A stretch of DNA of 64,000 bases, from positions 1 through 64,000 of the forward strand of contig NZ_MCIB01000038.1 in the NCBI RefSeq assembly GCF_003609645.1, read 5' to 3'. Made by a program: the position numbers and the translations under genes. The notes under the pieces are model-generated. The model worked only from the letters and a program-made list of their open reading frames with translations, was not told where the DNA came from and did not search any database. Shown here one piece after another: positions 8,921-17,883 of this stretch (the first letter of the stretch is position 1; each line of letters starts with the position of its first letter). Origin of the DNA: Thermohalobacter berrensis (GTDB lineage Bacteria; Bacillota; Clostridia; Tissierellales; Thermohalobacteraceae).

Positions 8921-9646
8921 CTATCTTTTAATCCAGAGTTTATCTAAATCAATATTTTGGATGCCACTAATTACCTTTTCTTCAAAATCTGGATATAGAT
9001 TTTTTAAGTTTTTGACAAGTGTTTTCATTTCTTCACGTTTTGTCTGTTTATCCATAGGACATTTAGAGCCTTTGGCTAATGGAAGTGACTCCATTTTTAC
9101 TACTTTTTCTATTGTTTCTTCATTTACATATATTAAAGGTCTTATTAAAGTTAAATCCTTTTTAGTGTTGTAGGTATTAGGTTTAAATGTTCCTATTTTT
9201 CCAGTATATATAAGATTTAACAGAAAAGTTTCTACTACATCAGTTAAATGGTGTCCAAAGGCTATTTTATTACAATTATACTTTTTAGCTATTCTAGATA
9301 TGGCACCACGTTTAAGCTTTGAACATAGATAGCAAGGGCTTTTATCACTATTAAATATTCTTTGCCCTATATCAGTTTTTTCAACTATAAAGGGAATATT
9401 TAGTTCATTACAAAAATCTTTTATCGGAGTTACATTAACTCCTAAGTTTAAATCAATATGAGCACCTAAAATATCAAAATCCAGATAAGATCTGTTTTTT
9501 AAAAGGTTTAATGAATATAAAAGAAAAATACTGTCTTTACCTCCAGACAAACCAACTAGAATTTTATCTCCATTTTGAATTAAACTAAAATTGTCTACAG
9601 CTTTACGGATATTATTTAAAAATAATTTGTTGTACCATTTTTTCAT
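8921..9646 (-). CDS. TtcA-like tRNA-thiolation ATPase
   Basis: PP-loop adenylating enzyme of 241 residues. The ATP-binding motif is VGLSGGKDSIFLL (about residue 32). A CYLC pair after KSPC, then GHHLTDVVETFLLNL, are the cysteines and helix of the TtcA group, which binds a 4Fe-4S cluster and thiolates a tRNA cytidine. A further cysteine lies in KGSKCPMDKQ. The ATG at 9646 has GAGG upstream. TtcA itself is longer (about 300 residues), so the exact tRNA position modified is not certain. Confidence 0.78.
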   Translation of the reverse strand: MKKWYNKLFLNNIRKAVDNFSLIQNGDKILVGLSGGKDSIFLLYSLNLLKNRSYLDFDILGAHIDLNLGVNVTPIKDFCNELNIPFIVEKTDIGQRIFNSDKSPCYLCSKLKRGAISRIAKKYNCNKIAFGHHLTDVVETFLLNLIYTGKIGTFKPNTYNTKKDLTLIRPLIYVNEETIEKVVKMESLPLAKGSKCPMDKQTKREEMKTLVKNLKNLYPDFEEKVISGIQNIDLDKLWIKR

Positions 9647-9721
9647 TCTAATACCTCCTCTAAAAATATTATAGTTATAAAAAACTAAAAATCAAATAAA
9701 TTCAAAATAGGAAGTGGTGAA

Positions 9722-10291
9722 GTGGAAAGACTTAAAAAAGAGATTCTTGAATGGGTAAAACTAATACTAATAGCAATACTTATATCAATTATTATTGATA
9801 AATTTATTATAAGTATATCAATAGTAGATGGAGAATCTATGGAGCTTACCCTTAAAGATAATGACCGATTATTTATAAATAAAATATGCTACCTCTTTAA
9901 TAAACCTAAAAGAGGAGATATAATAATATTTAACCCACCTATAAAAGGGAGAAATGATGAATTGTTTGTAAAAAGGATTATAGCAGTTGAAGGGGACAGA
10001 TTTTGCATACATAAAAATAAAATATACATAAATGGAGAGGTATTAAAAGAAAATTACATAAAGGATTATAAGTTTGTTCCTAGAAATTATGCTTATTTAG
10101 AAGGTGTTGTGCCTAAGGGATATGTATTTGTAATGGGAGATAATAGAAATAACAGTAATGATAGTAGAACATTTGGTTATGTTCCTGTAAAAAATATTAA
10201 GGGAAAGGTAGTTACTAAAATATGGCCATTAAATGAAATAAAGACTTTTTCTGCTAAATATCCTAAGGATGGTAATGGAATAAAAGATTAA
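9722..10291 (+). CDS. lepB: signal peptidase I
   Basis: Membrane-anchored serine/lysine protease that removes signal peptides from exported proteins; 189 residues with one N-terminal helix (about 13-32), the Gram-positive SipS form. The nucleophile is Ser39 in VDGESM and the general base is Lys84 in LFVKRIIAVEGD; the box E motif GDNRNNSNDSRTFG is intact. The start is GTG at 9722 behind GGAAGTGG. It lies 12 bases upstream of queG and probably heads a three-gene unit with queG and the phosphoesterase. Confidence 0.93.
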   Translation: MERLKKEILEWVKLILIAILISIIIDKFIISISIVDGESMELTLKDNDRLFINKICYLFNKPKRGDIIIFNPPIKGRNDELFVKRIIAVEGDRFCIHKNKIYINGEVLKENYIKDYKFVPRNYAYLEGVVPKGYVFVMGDNRNNSNDSRTFGYVPVKNIKGKVVTKIWPLNEIKTFSAKYPKDGNGIKD

Positions 10292-10303
10292 AGGATGATT
10301 AAA

Positions 10304-11440
10304 ATGAACATAAAAGACTATATCATAAAAGAAGCAGAAAAGATTGGAATAGATATTATAGGTTTTACAGGGGTTAAGCCTTTTGAAAATATGAAAAAGT
10401 TGTTAAAAGAAAGAAGAGACAAAGGATATGAAACTGAATTTGAGGAGAATGATATAGAATTAAGATATAATCCTAAAAAGGTTATGCCTAATAGTAAAAG
10501 TATAATTGTTATCGGAGTATCTTATAATCTTCATTATAAAAGTAGTAAAAAATTTAATGCAAGGGGTAGGCTTTCTAAGTCGTCATGGGGAAGAGATTAT
10601 CATACTGTATTGAAAAACAAATTAGAAGAACTTGCAGATGCTATTAAGAAAGTAAAGGAGTTTGATTATAAAATTTTTGTTGATACAGGACCATTAATCG
10701 ATAGGGAGATAGCAAAAAGGGCTGGTATAGGATGGTATGGGAAAAATTGTTCTATAATTAATGATAAATATGGTTCATTTATTTTTATTGGATATATGAT
10801 TACTAATTTAGATTTAGAAGAAAATAGCCCTTTAGAAGAAAAATGTAAAACCTGTGACCTTTGTATTAGGGCATGTCCTACTAATGCTTTAGAAGAAAAT
10901 TATAAAATAAATGCAACAAGATGTATATCATATTTAACCCAAACTAAAAGGAAAATTCCCTATGATTTAAGGGATAAGATGGGGATAAAGATATATGGGT
11001 GTGATACCTGCCAACTAGTTTGCCCTAAAAATAAAGGAGTAAATAAAGGAAACTGTGAAAGTTTTCTCCCAGAAAAAACAAGAGGTTATATTGAAATAGA
11101 AGAATTATTTAATCTTTCTAATAAAGAGTTTAAGAAAAAGTATGGCCATATGGCAGGAAGCTGGAGAGGAAAAAATGTTTTAAAAAGAAACTGTATTATA
11201 GCCATTGGCAACATGAAGGATAAAACATATTTAGATCTTTTAAAACAAACCCTTAAAGATCCAAGCCCAATGATAAGGGAATATACTGCATGGGCATTAT
11301 TAAAAATAGAACCTAATGAGGGGAAAAAAGTTATCAAAGAACACCTTAAAATAGAGAAGGATGATAATGTTAAAAATGAAATGAAAAAGTTATTAGAGTA
11401 TTTTGAAGGTGGTATTATTGAAAATAGGTATAATGTCTGA
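10304..11440 (+). CDS. queG: epoxyqueuosine reductase
   Basis: Cobalamin- and Fe-S-dependent enzyme for the last step of queuosine tRNA modification, 378 residues. The N-terminal part binds cobalamin and substrate (FVDTGPLIDREIAKRAGIGWYGKN). Two 4Fe-4S motifs follow: CKTCDLCIRACP (about 184) and CDTCQLVCP (about 229). HEAT-like helices end the protein (about 275-370). I prefer the ATG at 10304 because AAGG is 9 bases upstream; an ATG three codons earlier overlaps that site. A cobalamin enzyme fits the corrinoid uptake operon elsewhere in the window. Confidence 0.93.
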   Translation: MNIKDYIIKEAEKIGIDIIGFTGVKPFENMKKLLKERRDKGYETEFEENDIELRYNPKKVMPNSKSIIVIGVSYNLHYKSSKKFNARGRLSKSSWGRDYHTVLKNKLEELADAIKKVKEFDYKIFVDTGPLIDREIAKRAGIGWYGKNCSIINDKYGSFIFIGYMITNLDLEENSPLEEKCKTCDLCIRACPTNALEENYKINATRCISYLTQTKRKIPYDLRDKMGIKIYGCDTCQLVCPKNKGVNKGNCESFLPEKTRGYIEIEELFNLSNKEFKKKYGHMAGSWRGKNVLKRNCIIAIGNMKDKTYLDLLKQTLKDPSPMIREYTAWALLKIEPNEGKKVIKEHLKIEKDDNVKNEMKKLLEYFEGGIIENRYNV

Positions 11441-11915
11441 TACACATATATCAAAAAAGGTTTCTAAATTAGATGGAATTATGGAAAGTTGTTTTGGAGA
11501 TATTGATTTATTAATACATGCAGGTGATTATAAAGATATAGAGGTTGTAGAATATTTAAAAAAAAGTAAAGATTTTATTGGAGTTTATGGAAATGTAGAT
11601 TGTAATTCTATTAAAAGTCTTTTAAATGAAAGGGAAATAATATCAATAGAGGGATATAGAATAGGAATATATCATGGTCATGGCAAGAAAGGAACTACAA
11701 TTGAAAGGTCATATAACCAATTTATTGATGATAATGTGGACATAATAATATTTGGGCACAGCCATCAACCTATAGTAAAAACTATGAAAAAAACTCTAAT
11801 GTTAAATCCAGGGTCTTTAATAAATAAAAGAAGGGAAAGGTGGTTTTCATATATTATATTAAATATTAAAAGGAATAATTTTAATGTAGAAATAAATTTT
11901 TTTGATGATTTATAA
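11418..11915 (+). CDS. YfcE-type metallophosphoesterase
   Basis: Small calcineurin-like phosphodiesterase of 165 residues. The metal ligands are visible in order: SDTH near the start, HAGDY, GNVD, YHGH and GHSH. The start is TTG at 11418 behind GAAGGTGG, giving the family's usual MKIGIMSDTH start; five more codons upstream are open but lack a ribosome site. It overlaps the end of queG by 23 bases, so the two are probably translationally coupled. The natural substrate of this family is poorly known. Confidence 0.88.
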   Translation: MKIGIMSDTHISKKVSKLDGIMESCFGDIDLLIHAGDYKDIEVVEYLKKSKDFIGVYGNVDCNSIKSLLNEREIISIEGYRIGIYHGHGKKGTTIERSYNQFIDDNVDIIIFGHSHQPIVKTMKKTLMLNPGSLINKRRERWFSYIILNIKRNNFNVEINFFDDL

Positions 11916-11965
11916 ATATTCTTAAAATTTAACATATATTAAAAATAATTAACTTAAGGAGGAAT

Positions 11966-12025
11966 ATGGTAATCTCTTGTAGTATATTTATTAGTGAAGG
12001 GATAGGAAAACGTTGTATTGTCTAG
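11966..12025 (+). CDS. possible 19-residue leader peptide before kbl
   Basis: Short frame MVISCSIFISEGIGKRCIV with AAGGAGG at 11956-11962, a better ribosome site than many real genes here, ending 50 bases before kbl. The product has no recognisable family. AATCTCT at the start of this frame (11971) can pair with AGAGATT at 12045-12051, which would fold the whole leader. It could be a regulatory leader or chance; no run of regulatory codons is present. Confidence 0.35.
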   Translation: MVISCSIFISEGIGKRCIV

Positions 12026-12075
12026 GTATGTAATACTTAATTTTAGAGATTGTAAAATAAAAGGAGGTACATATT

Positions 12076-13266
12076 ATGAGTAGTGTACATGAACTAAATT
12101 TCTTAAAAGAGAAGATTAATGAGTTAAAGGAACAAGGAGTATACAGAAAACTTCCTGTTCTTGAGGGTGCAAACGAAGCTGAAATTATACTTGATGGCAA
12201 AAAAGTAATAAACCTTTCATCAAATAACTACTTAGGGTTTGCAAATCACCCAAGACTTAAAAAGGCTGCTAAAGAGGCAGTTGAAAAATATGGTGTTGGT
12301 GCAGGTGCAGTAAGAACAATAGTTGGTAATATGGATATACATGAAGAATTAGAAGAAATATTAGCTAAGTTTAAAAGAGAAGAAGCAGCCATGGTATTTC
12401 AATCTGGATTTAACTGTAATGCTGGAACTATTCAAGCTATTACACAAAAGGGAGACTTAATAGTTTCAGATGAATTAAATCATGCAAGTATTATAGATGG
12501 AGCAAGATTAAGTAAAGCTGATAAGACAATATATAAACATTCAGATATGAATCATCTTGAAAAAGTTTTAAAGGAAAATAGAGATAAATACAAGAACATA
12601 CTTATAATTACTGACGGTGTTTTTAGTATGGATGGTGATATAGCTAAATTACCAGAAATAGTTGAATTAGCAGAAAAATATGAAGCTATGACATATGTTG
12701 ATGATGCCCATGGCTCTGGAGTTTTAGGTGAAAGTGGTAGAGGAACTGTTGACCATTTTGGATTACATGGAAGAGTTGATTTCAGCATTGGTACTCTATC
12801 TAAGGCAATTGGTGTTATCGGTGGATATGTAGCTGGTAGTAAGACAATGCAAGAATGGTTAAATCATAGAGGAAGACCAATACTTTTTAGTACTTCATTA
12901 CCACCAGCCGCTGTAGGAGCTATAATTGAAGCAATAAAAATGCTTATGGAAACTACAGAATTTACAGATAGATTGTGGGATAATGCTAAATATTTCAAAG
13001 AAAAGCTTGGTAAATTAGGCTTCGATACAGGGAATAGTCAGACTCCAATTACACCAGTAATTATTGGTGACGAAGCTAAAACAATGGAATTTAGTAGAAA
13101 ATTATTTGAAAAGGGAGTATTCGTATCTGGTATAGTATATCCAACTGTACCAAAGGGAACAGGAAGAGTAAGATGTATGGTAACAGCTGGACATACAAAA
13201 GAGCAATTGGATAGAGCAGTAGATATCTTCGAAAAAGTTGGTAAAGAAATGAATATATTAAAATAA
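12076..13266 (+). CDS. kbl: glycine C-acetyltransferase (2-amino-3-ketobutyrate CoA ligase)
   Basis: PLP enzyme of the alpha-oxoamine synthase family, 396 residues, full length. It splits 2-amino-3-ketobutyrate with CoA into glycine and acetyl-CoA during threonine breakdown. Motifs: [54 protein letters not shown], and the PLP lysine in [20 protein letters not shown]-type ribosome site AAAGGAGG lies before the ATG. No threonine dehydrogenase gene is adjacent. The glycine made could feed the glycine reductase operon at 36-44 kb; that link is inference. A terminator follows directly. Confidence 0.92.
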   Translation: MSSVHELNFLKEKINELKEQGVYRKLPVLEGANEAEIILDGKKVINLSSNNYLGFANHPRLKKAAKEAVEKYGVGAGAVRTIVGNMDIHEELEEILAKFKREEAAMVFQSGFNCNAGTIQAITQKGDLIVSDELNHASIIDGARLSKADKTIYKHSDMNHLEKVLKENRDKYKNILIITDGVFSMDGDIAKLPEIVELAEKYEAMTYVDDAHGSGVLGESGRGTVDHFGLHGRVDFSIGTLSKAIGVIGGYVAGSKTMQEWLNHRGRPILFSTSLPPAAVGAIIEAIKMLMETTEFTDRLWDNAKYFKEKLGKLGFDTGNSQTPITPVIIGDEAKTMEFSRKLFEKGVFVSGIVYPTVPKGTGRVRCMVTAGHTKEQLDRAVDIFEKVGKEMNILK

Positions 13267-13270
13267 TATC

Positions 13271-13298
13271 AAAGCAGCCTTTTAGGCTGCTTTAAATT
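13271..13298 (+). terminator. intrinsic terminator after kbl
   Basis: AAAGCAGCC pairs perfectly with GGCTGCTTT across a 5-base loop, followed by AAATTTG. Confidence 0.7.
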
Positions 13299-13354
13299 TG
13301 CTTAAATATAAAGTTTATTGTATTTTTCTACCTTTATTCTCTACATATTACATA

Positions 13355-13363
13355 TGATATAAT
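13355..13363 (+). promoter_or_regulatory. extended -10 promoter element
   Basis: TGATATAAT is an extended -10 consensus, 36 bases before the small membrane-protein frame. No clear -35 is seen. Confidence 0.45.
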
Positions 13364-13398
13364 TTAGTTAGCTAATAATTTTAAAAAGTAGTGATAAC

Positions 13399-13596
13399 AT
13401 GGATCTTTTTTCTTTATTTAAATTTTTAGAAAACCTATCTTTTATTATTACATTTATCCTTAAAAGTATTTTTGATTTTATATTTTCCCATGACATTTTT
13501 TTGTTTTTATTTCTTTGGGTATGGCGAATTATCTTAATAGGTTATATAATCTTTTTTGTAATGCTGTTTATAATATCCTATAGAAATCGTTCTTAA
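13399..13596 (+). CDS. small hydrophobic protein, function unknown
   Basis: Frame of 65 residues, very rich in Phe, Ile and Leu, with two probable membrane helices (about 12-32 and 33-58) and a basic tail YRNRS. I recognise no family. The ribosome site is weak (GTGATAAC), but an extended -10 element lies upstream and a terminator separates it from kbl. It may be a real small membrane protein or a chance AT-rich frame. Confidence 0.4.
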   Translation: MDLFSLFKFLENLSFIITFILKSIFDFIFSHDIFLFLFLWVWRIILIGYIIFFVMLFIISYRNRS

Positions 13597-13738
13597 ATTT
13601 TTTTAATAACTTTCAAGTTGCTATTAACTTCTAAATCATAATTATGGATTAGCTTTTAAATTATATTTAACATTGAAGAAAAAATTTTTTTAGGCTAAAA
13701 TTATTTTGTGTATCTAAATAAAAGGAGATGAAGAATAA

Positions 13739-14674
13739 ATGAACCCAAAATTTCATGAAGAATATTTGCCTATGCTTGCAGGACTTACTGTCTCAATAAT
13801 ATTTGGTTTCTCTTTTTTATTTACAAAGGAAGGATTAGATGTACTTAAGCCCTTTCAATTATTAGCATTTAGATTTACTTTTGCAACATTATTATTAACT
13901 ATTTTAAGGATTTTTGGAATTATTAAGATAAATTATAAAGGGAAAAGGATAAAAATATTATTATTTTTAGCCTTATTTCAACCAGTACTTTATTTTATAT
14001 TTGAAGTTACAGGTGTAAATATGACTTCATCATCAGAAGCAGGTATGATGATTGCTTTAATACCTGTATTTGTAACAATATTAGCTGCTATTTTTCTTAA
14101 TGAAAAACCAACTAAAAAGCAATTATTTTTTGTTATAATTTCTGTTTTTGGTGTTATATTTATTACTGTAATGAAGGATAATCTAAATACAAATGGTAAT
14201 ATTGTAGGAATTTTTGTACTTTTAGGTGCAGTAATCTCTGCTGGAGTATTTAATATTCTTTCAAGAAAATCATCACTTCATTTTAAACCAGTAGAAATTA
14301 CATATATAATGCTTTTAATAGGAGCAATTGTTTTTAACCTAATATCAATTACTAGACATATTATTGAAGGGAATATACATCATTATTTAATACCTTTAAC
14401 AAATGTAAAGGCACTAATTTCTATATTATATTTAGGAGGGTTATCTTCTGTAGTTGCTTTTTTTATGCTAAATTATATGCTTTCTAAAATTGAAGCCTCA
14501 CGCTCATCTGTTTTTGCAAACATAACTACAATAGTTTCTATTGTTGCAGGTGTACTCATAAGGAAAGAGCCTTTTTATTGGTTTCATATTGTAGGAAGTA
14601 TAATGATAATAATGGGTGTATGGGGTACAAACTATTATGGTGTGAAAAAGAAAAAAGAATTATCTGATGCTTAA
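13739..14674 (+). CDS. EamA/DMT-family transporter
   Basis: Drug/metabolite-type permease of 311 residues with ten predicted helices in two EamA repeats (about 10-140 and 158-300). Family marks include GFSFLFTKEGL in the first helix, RFTFATLLL, and SSEAGMMIALIPVFVTILAAIFLNEKPTKKQ at the end of the first repeat. The substrate is unknown. AAAGGAGATG lies before the ATG. DUF503 and nth follow with short spacers, so the three may form one operon. Confidence 0.85.
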   Translation: MNPKFHEEYLPMLAGLTVSIIFGFSFLFTKEGLDVLKPFQLLAFRFTFATLLLTILRIFGIIKINYKGKRIKILLFLALFQPVLYFIFEVTGVNMTSSSEAGMMIALIPVFVTILAAIFLNEKPTKKQLFFVIISVFGVIFITVMKDNLNTNGNIVGIFVLLGAVISAGVFNILSRKSSLHFKPVEITYIMLLIGAIVFNLISITRHIIEGNIHHYLIPLTNVKALISILYLGGLSSVVAFFMLNYMLSKIEASRSSVFANITTIVSIVAGVLIRKEPFYWFHIVGSIMIIMGVWGTNYYGVKKKKELSDA

Positions 14675-14693
14675 ATATTATGAGGTGAATAAT

Positions 14694-14975
14694 ATGGTAA
14701 TTGGTGCATGTACTGTTGAGTTAATAATATATGAAGCTAATTCTTTAAAGGAAAAGAGGCAGGTTATTAAAAGTTTAATAGAAAGAATAAAATCACGTTA
14801 TAATACCTCAATAGCTGAAATAGATTTTAATGATAAGTGGAGAAGATCCATTATTGGGTTTGCTTGTGTAACTAATAATACAAAACACGCTAATAAAATG
14901 GTTTCCAATGTGTTAAAATTTATAGAAAGGGATAGTAGAGTTGAAGTAAGTAATATAAATATAGAGATTCTTTAA
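14694..14975 (+). CDS. DUF503 (YlxP-like) protein
   Basis: Protein of 93 residues matching the DUF503 family: MVIGACTVELIIYEANSLKEKRQVIKSL at the start, then VAEIDF-like and IIGFACVTN strands. The fold is ferredoxin-like. YlxP of Bacillus sits in the nusA-infB-rbfA operon and has been linked to ribosome function; here it is detached from that context. I chose the ATG at 14694 because GAGGTGAATA precedes it. It lies 19 bases after the EamA gene and 16 before nth. Confidence 0.85.
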   Translation: MVIGACTVELIIYEANSLKEKRQVIKSLIERIKSRYNTSIAEIDFNDKWRRSIIGFACVTNNTKHANKMVSNVLKFIERDSRVEVSNINIEIL

Positions 14976-14991
14976 AAAAGGTGGTTAATAT

Positions 14992-15639
14992 ATGAAAGAT
15001 ATTCTTCATAAATCTGAAATCAAAGAGGTTTTAGATATACTAAAAAAACTCTATCCTAATCCAAAATCTGAACTAAATTATTCTAATCCATTCGAACTAT
15101 TAATAGCTACTATATTAGCAGCACAATGTACAGATAAAAGAGTAAACATGATAACTAAAGACTTATTTAAAAAATATAAAAAACCAGAAGATTATTTAGA
15201 ACTTAGTGAAGAAGAACTAGGGAAGAAAATAAAAAGTTGTGGCTTTTATAGAAACAAGAGTAAAAATATATTAAAAACCTGTAAAATACTTGTGGAGAAA
15301 TATGGGGGAAAAGTACCAAACAGTAGAGAGGAACTTATGAAACTACCAGGAGTAGGAAGAAAAACAGCCAATGTTGTAATAAGCAATGCATTTAATCAAG
15401 ATGCAATAGCAGTTGACACCCATGTTTTTAGAGTATCCAATAGGATAGGTTTAGCAAATAGTAATGATGTATTTGATACAGAAAAGGATTTAATGAATAA
15501 TATTCCTAAGAAAGACTGGTCTGATGCTCATCATTGGTTAATTTTTCACGGAAGAAGGGTATGTAAAGCAAGAAGACCAAAGTGTGAAGAGTGTCCTTTA
15601 ACTAAGTACTGTCTGTATTATAAAAATCAAATAAAATAA
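14992..15639 (+). CDS. nth: endonuclease III
   Basis: DNA glycosylase/AP lyase for oxidised pyrimidines, 215 residues, full length. The helix-hairpin-helix is LPGVGRKTANVV (lysine nucleophile), followed by the catalytic Asp in AVDTHVFRVSNR. The 4Fe-4S cluster motif is complete at the end: C-x6-C-x2-C-x5-C in CKARRPKCEECPLTKYC. AAGGTGG lies upstream. It has a terminator after it. Confidence 0.95.
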   Translation: MKDILHKSEIKEVLDILKKLYPNPKSELNYSNPFELLIATILAAQCTDKRVNMITKDLFKKYKKPEDYLELSEEELGKKIKSCGFYRNKSKNILKTCKILVEKYGGKVPNSREELMKLPGVGRKTANVVISNAFNQDAIAVDTHVFRVSNRIGLANSNDVFDTEKDLMNNIPKKDWSDAHHWLIFHGRRVCKARRPKCEECPLTKYCLYYKNQIK

Positions 15640-15650
15640 ATAAGGAATTA

Positions 15651-15676
15651 AAGGCAGCCAAGGGCTGCTTTTTAGT
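15651..15676 (+). terminator. intrinsic terminator after nth
   Basis: AAGGCAGCC pairs with GGCTGCTTT (one wobble), followed by a short T run. Confidence 0.7.
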
Positions 15677-15762
15677 TTGCACTTTAATTTATCAAATAAA
15701 GAGGAATTATGACACTTTATGTTGAATAGGTAAAATGAAGTTATTAAAATGAGGTGGGAATA

Positions 15763-17781
15763 ATGGAAAAGAACCAATTAGTAAATATAGAAAAGGAACA
15801 GTTAATATTCTCGCTAGATATTGGTACAAGGACAGTTATAGGTATTGTGGGAATTTTAGATAAAGATGATAAATTTAAGATATTGGCTACAGAAGTAGAG
15901 GAACATAAAGAAAGGTATATGTATGATGGACAAATTCATGATATTAATGGGGTTACAAAAATAGTAAAAAGAATAAAGGAAAACCTAGAAAAAACCATAG
16001 GAGTAAAACTTGAAAAAGTAGCTATTGCTGCTGCAGGTAGAGCATTAAAAACATATAGAGTTAGTGTAGAAAGGGAAATAGATATAAATAGAGAAATTGA
16101 TAAAAGAATTGTTGAAAGCTTAGAAATGGAAGCTATTCAAAAAGCCCAAGAGTTATTAGATAAAGAAAGGAAGCAGAGTGAAGCCAAATATTATTGTGTC
16201 GGATATACTGTTGTTAATTATTATCTAGATGGTAATTTTATTGAGAATCTTGAAGGCCATAGAGGAAACAATATCGGTGTAGATGTTATAGCTACATTTT
16301 TACCTCATGTTGTTGTAGATAGCCTATATACAGTTATGAACAGGGTTGGCTTGGAAGTTATAAACATGACATTAGAGCCTATAGCAGCAATAAATGTTGC
16401 TATTAAAAAGAACTTAAGGTTACTTAATTTAGCTTTAGTTGATATAGGAGCAGGAACATCTGATATAGCAATAACAAAAGATGGTACTATTGTAGCATAT
16501 GCAATGGTATCAGTTGCAGGTGATGAGATAACAGAAAAGATTGCTAAAACCTATCTTTTGGATTATGATACAGCTGAAAAACTCAAAGTGTGTCTAAATA
16601 AACAAAATGAACATGTTTTTCAGGATATAGTTGGGATTGAACATAGACTAAAAACAGAAGAGATACTTCAAAATATAGAAGAAAGTATTGATTATTTAGC
16701 AAAGGAAATAGCATATAAAATATTAGAATATAATGAAAAAGCTCCAAGTGCTGTATTCCTAATAGGTGGAGGAAGTCAAATTCCTAAATTGCCAGAATAT
16801 ATAAGTAAGTATGTTAAATTACCAAAAGAAAGAGTTGTAATTAAGGGAATTGACTCTATAGATGATGTTGAAGAAATTCCTGATGAACTTATTGGACCAC
16901 ATGCCATTACCCCTATAGGTATTGGAATAAAAGCTATTAAAGATAAATCAAAAGATTTTCTAGAGGTAACGGTAAATGGGCAAAAAATAAAGCTTTTTAA
17001 TTCTAAATCTATTAAAGTATCCGATGCATTAGTTTTAATAGGTTTTAACCCTAAAAAGCTTATACCTAGAAGGGGAGAAAATTTCAAGTATTATCTGAAT
17101 GAAGAGGAAAAAGTAATTAAAGGAGAAATAGGAAACCCAGCAGAGATTTATGTAAATAATAAAAAAGCAAACTTAGAATATAAGTTAAGAACTGGAGATA
17201 AAGTAGAAGTTAAGGAAGCTACTCAAGGTAGAAAACCTAAGCCCCGTCTTTATGACTGTATTGATATTGATAAAAAAATTATATTTAACGGAAGAGAAAT
17301 CAATCTGATTGGCTATATTAAAGTTAATGGAGATATAGAAAATGAAAATATTCTAATTAAAGAAAATGATAAGATAGAGACCTTAGAATTAAAAACAGTT
17401 AAAGAATTATTTGATTATTTAGGGTTAAATACTAATGAATATTTAATCTATAAAAATGGAAATCTTGCTAAAGATAATGAAATTATAAAGGATAAAGATA
17501 TAATTGAATCAAAACTAAAGGAATTAAAACCAACTCATAAAGTAAAATCGAAAAACAAAATTTCTGGGAGAAATAAAATAAGACTTATTATTAATGGTAA
17601 AGAAAAAACAATTAGACATAATAAGGACAAGTTTATCTTTATAGACATATTTGACTATATAGATTTTGATTTATCAAAGCCCAAAGGAATTCTTATGTTA
17701 GAAGTTAATGGAAATAGAGCAGAATATATTCAAGAATTAAGGGATGGGGATAGGATAAATATATATTGGAAGAGAAAATAA
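15763..17781 (+). CDS. FtsA-like actin-fold protein with long beta-grasp-like C-terminal region
   Basis: Protein of 672 residues. Residues 1-395 are an FtsA/PilM-type actin fold: SLDIGTRTVIGIVG (phosphate 1), MTLEPIAAINVAI, LALVDIGAGTSDIAI (phosphate 2) and AVFLIGGGSQIPKL (adenosine motif). FtsA usually has about 420 residues. The extra part (about 400-672) holds several short units ending in patterns such as LRTGDKVEV, IKENDKIET and LRDGDRINI, like tandem ubiquitin-like (beta-grasp) modules; that reading is mine. GAGGTGGG precedes the ATG at 15763. No ftsZ is nearby; VanW and DUF2225 genes follow. A cell-envelope or division role is inferred from the fold. Confidence 0.8.
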   Translation: MEKNQLVNIEKEQLIFSLDIGTRTVIGIVGILDKDDKFKILATEVEEHKERYMYDGQIHDINGVTKIVKRIKENLEKTIGVKLEKVAIAAAGRALKTYRVSVEREIDINREIDKRIVESLEMEAIQKAQELLDKERKQSEAKYYCVGYTVVNYYLDGNFIENLEGHRGNNIGVDVIATFLPHVVVDSLYTVMNRVGLEVINMTLEPIAAINVAIKKNLRLLNLALVDIGAGTSDIAITKDGTIVAYAMVSVAGDEITEKIAKTYLLDYDTAEKLKVCLNKQNEHVFQDIVGIEHRLKTEEILQNIEESIDYLAKEIAYKILEYNEKAPSAVFLIGGGSQIPKLPEYISKYVKLPKERVVIKGIDSIDDVEEIPDELIGPHAITPIGIGIKAIKDKSKDFLEVTVNGQKIKLFNSKSIKVSDALVLIGFNPKKLIPRRGENFKYYLNEEEKVIKGEIGNPAEIYVNNKKANLEYKLRTGDKVEVKEATQGRKPKPRLYDCIDIDKKIIFNGREINLIGYIKVNGDIENENILIKENDKIETLELKTVKELFDYLGLNTNEYLIYKNGNLAKDNEIIKDKDIIESKLKELKPTHKVKSKNKISGRNKIRLIINGKEKTIRHNKDKFIFIDIFDYIDFDLSKPKGILMLEVNGNRAEYIQELRDGDRINIYWKRK

Positions 17782-17883
17782 GTTGTATCCCTTTAGATGG
17801 CTTGCTAAAAATCATATATTACTTTAATTACTAATACAATTTAATAAAGAAAATTGAATAAGCCATTTAAGGGGGAAAATAGC

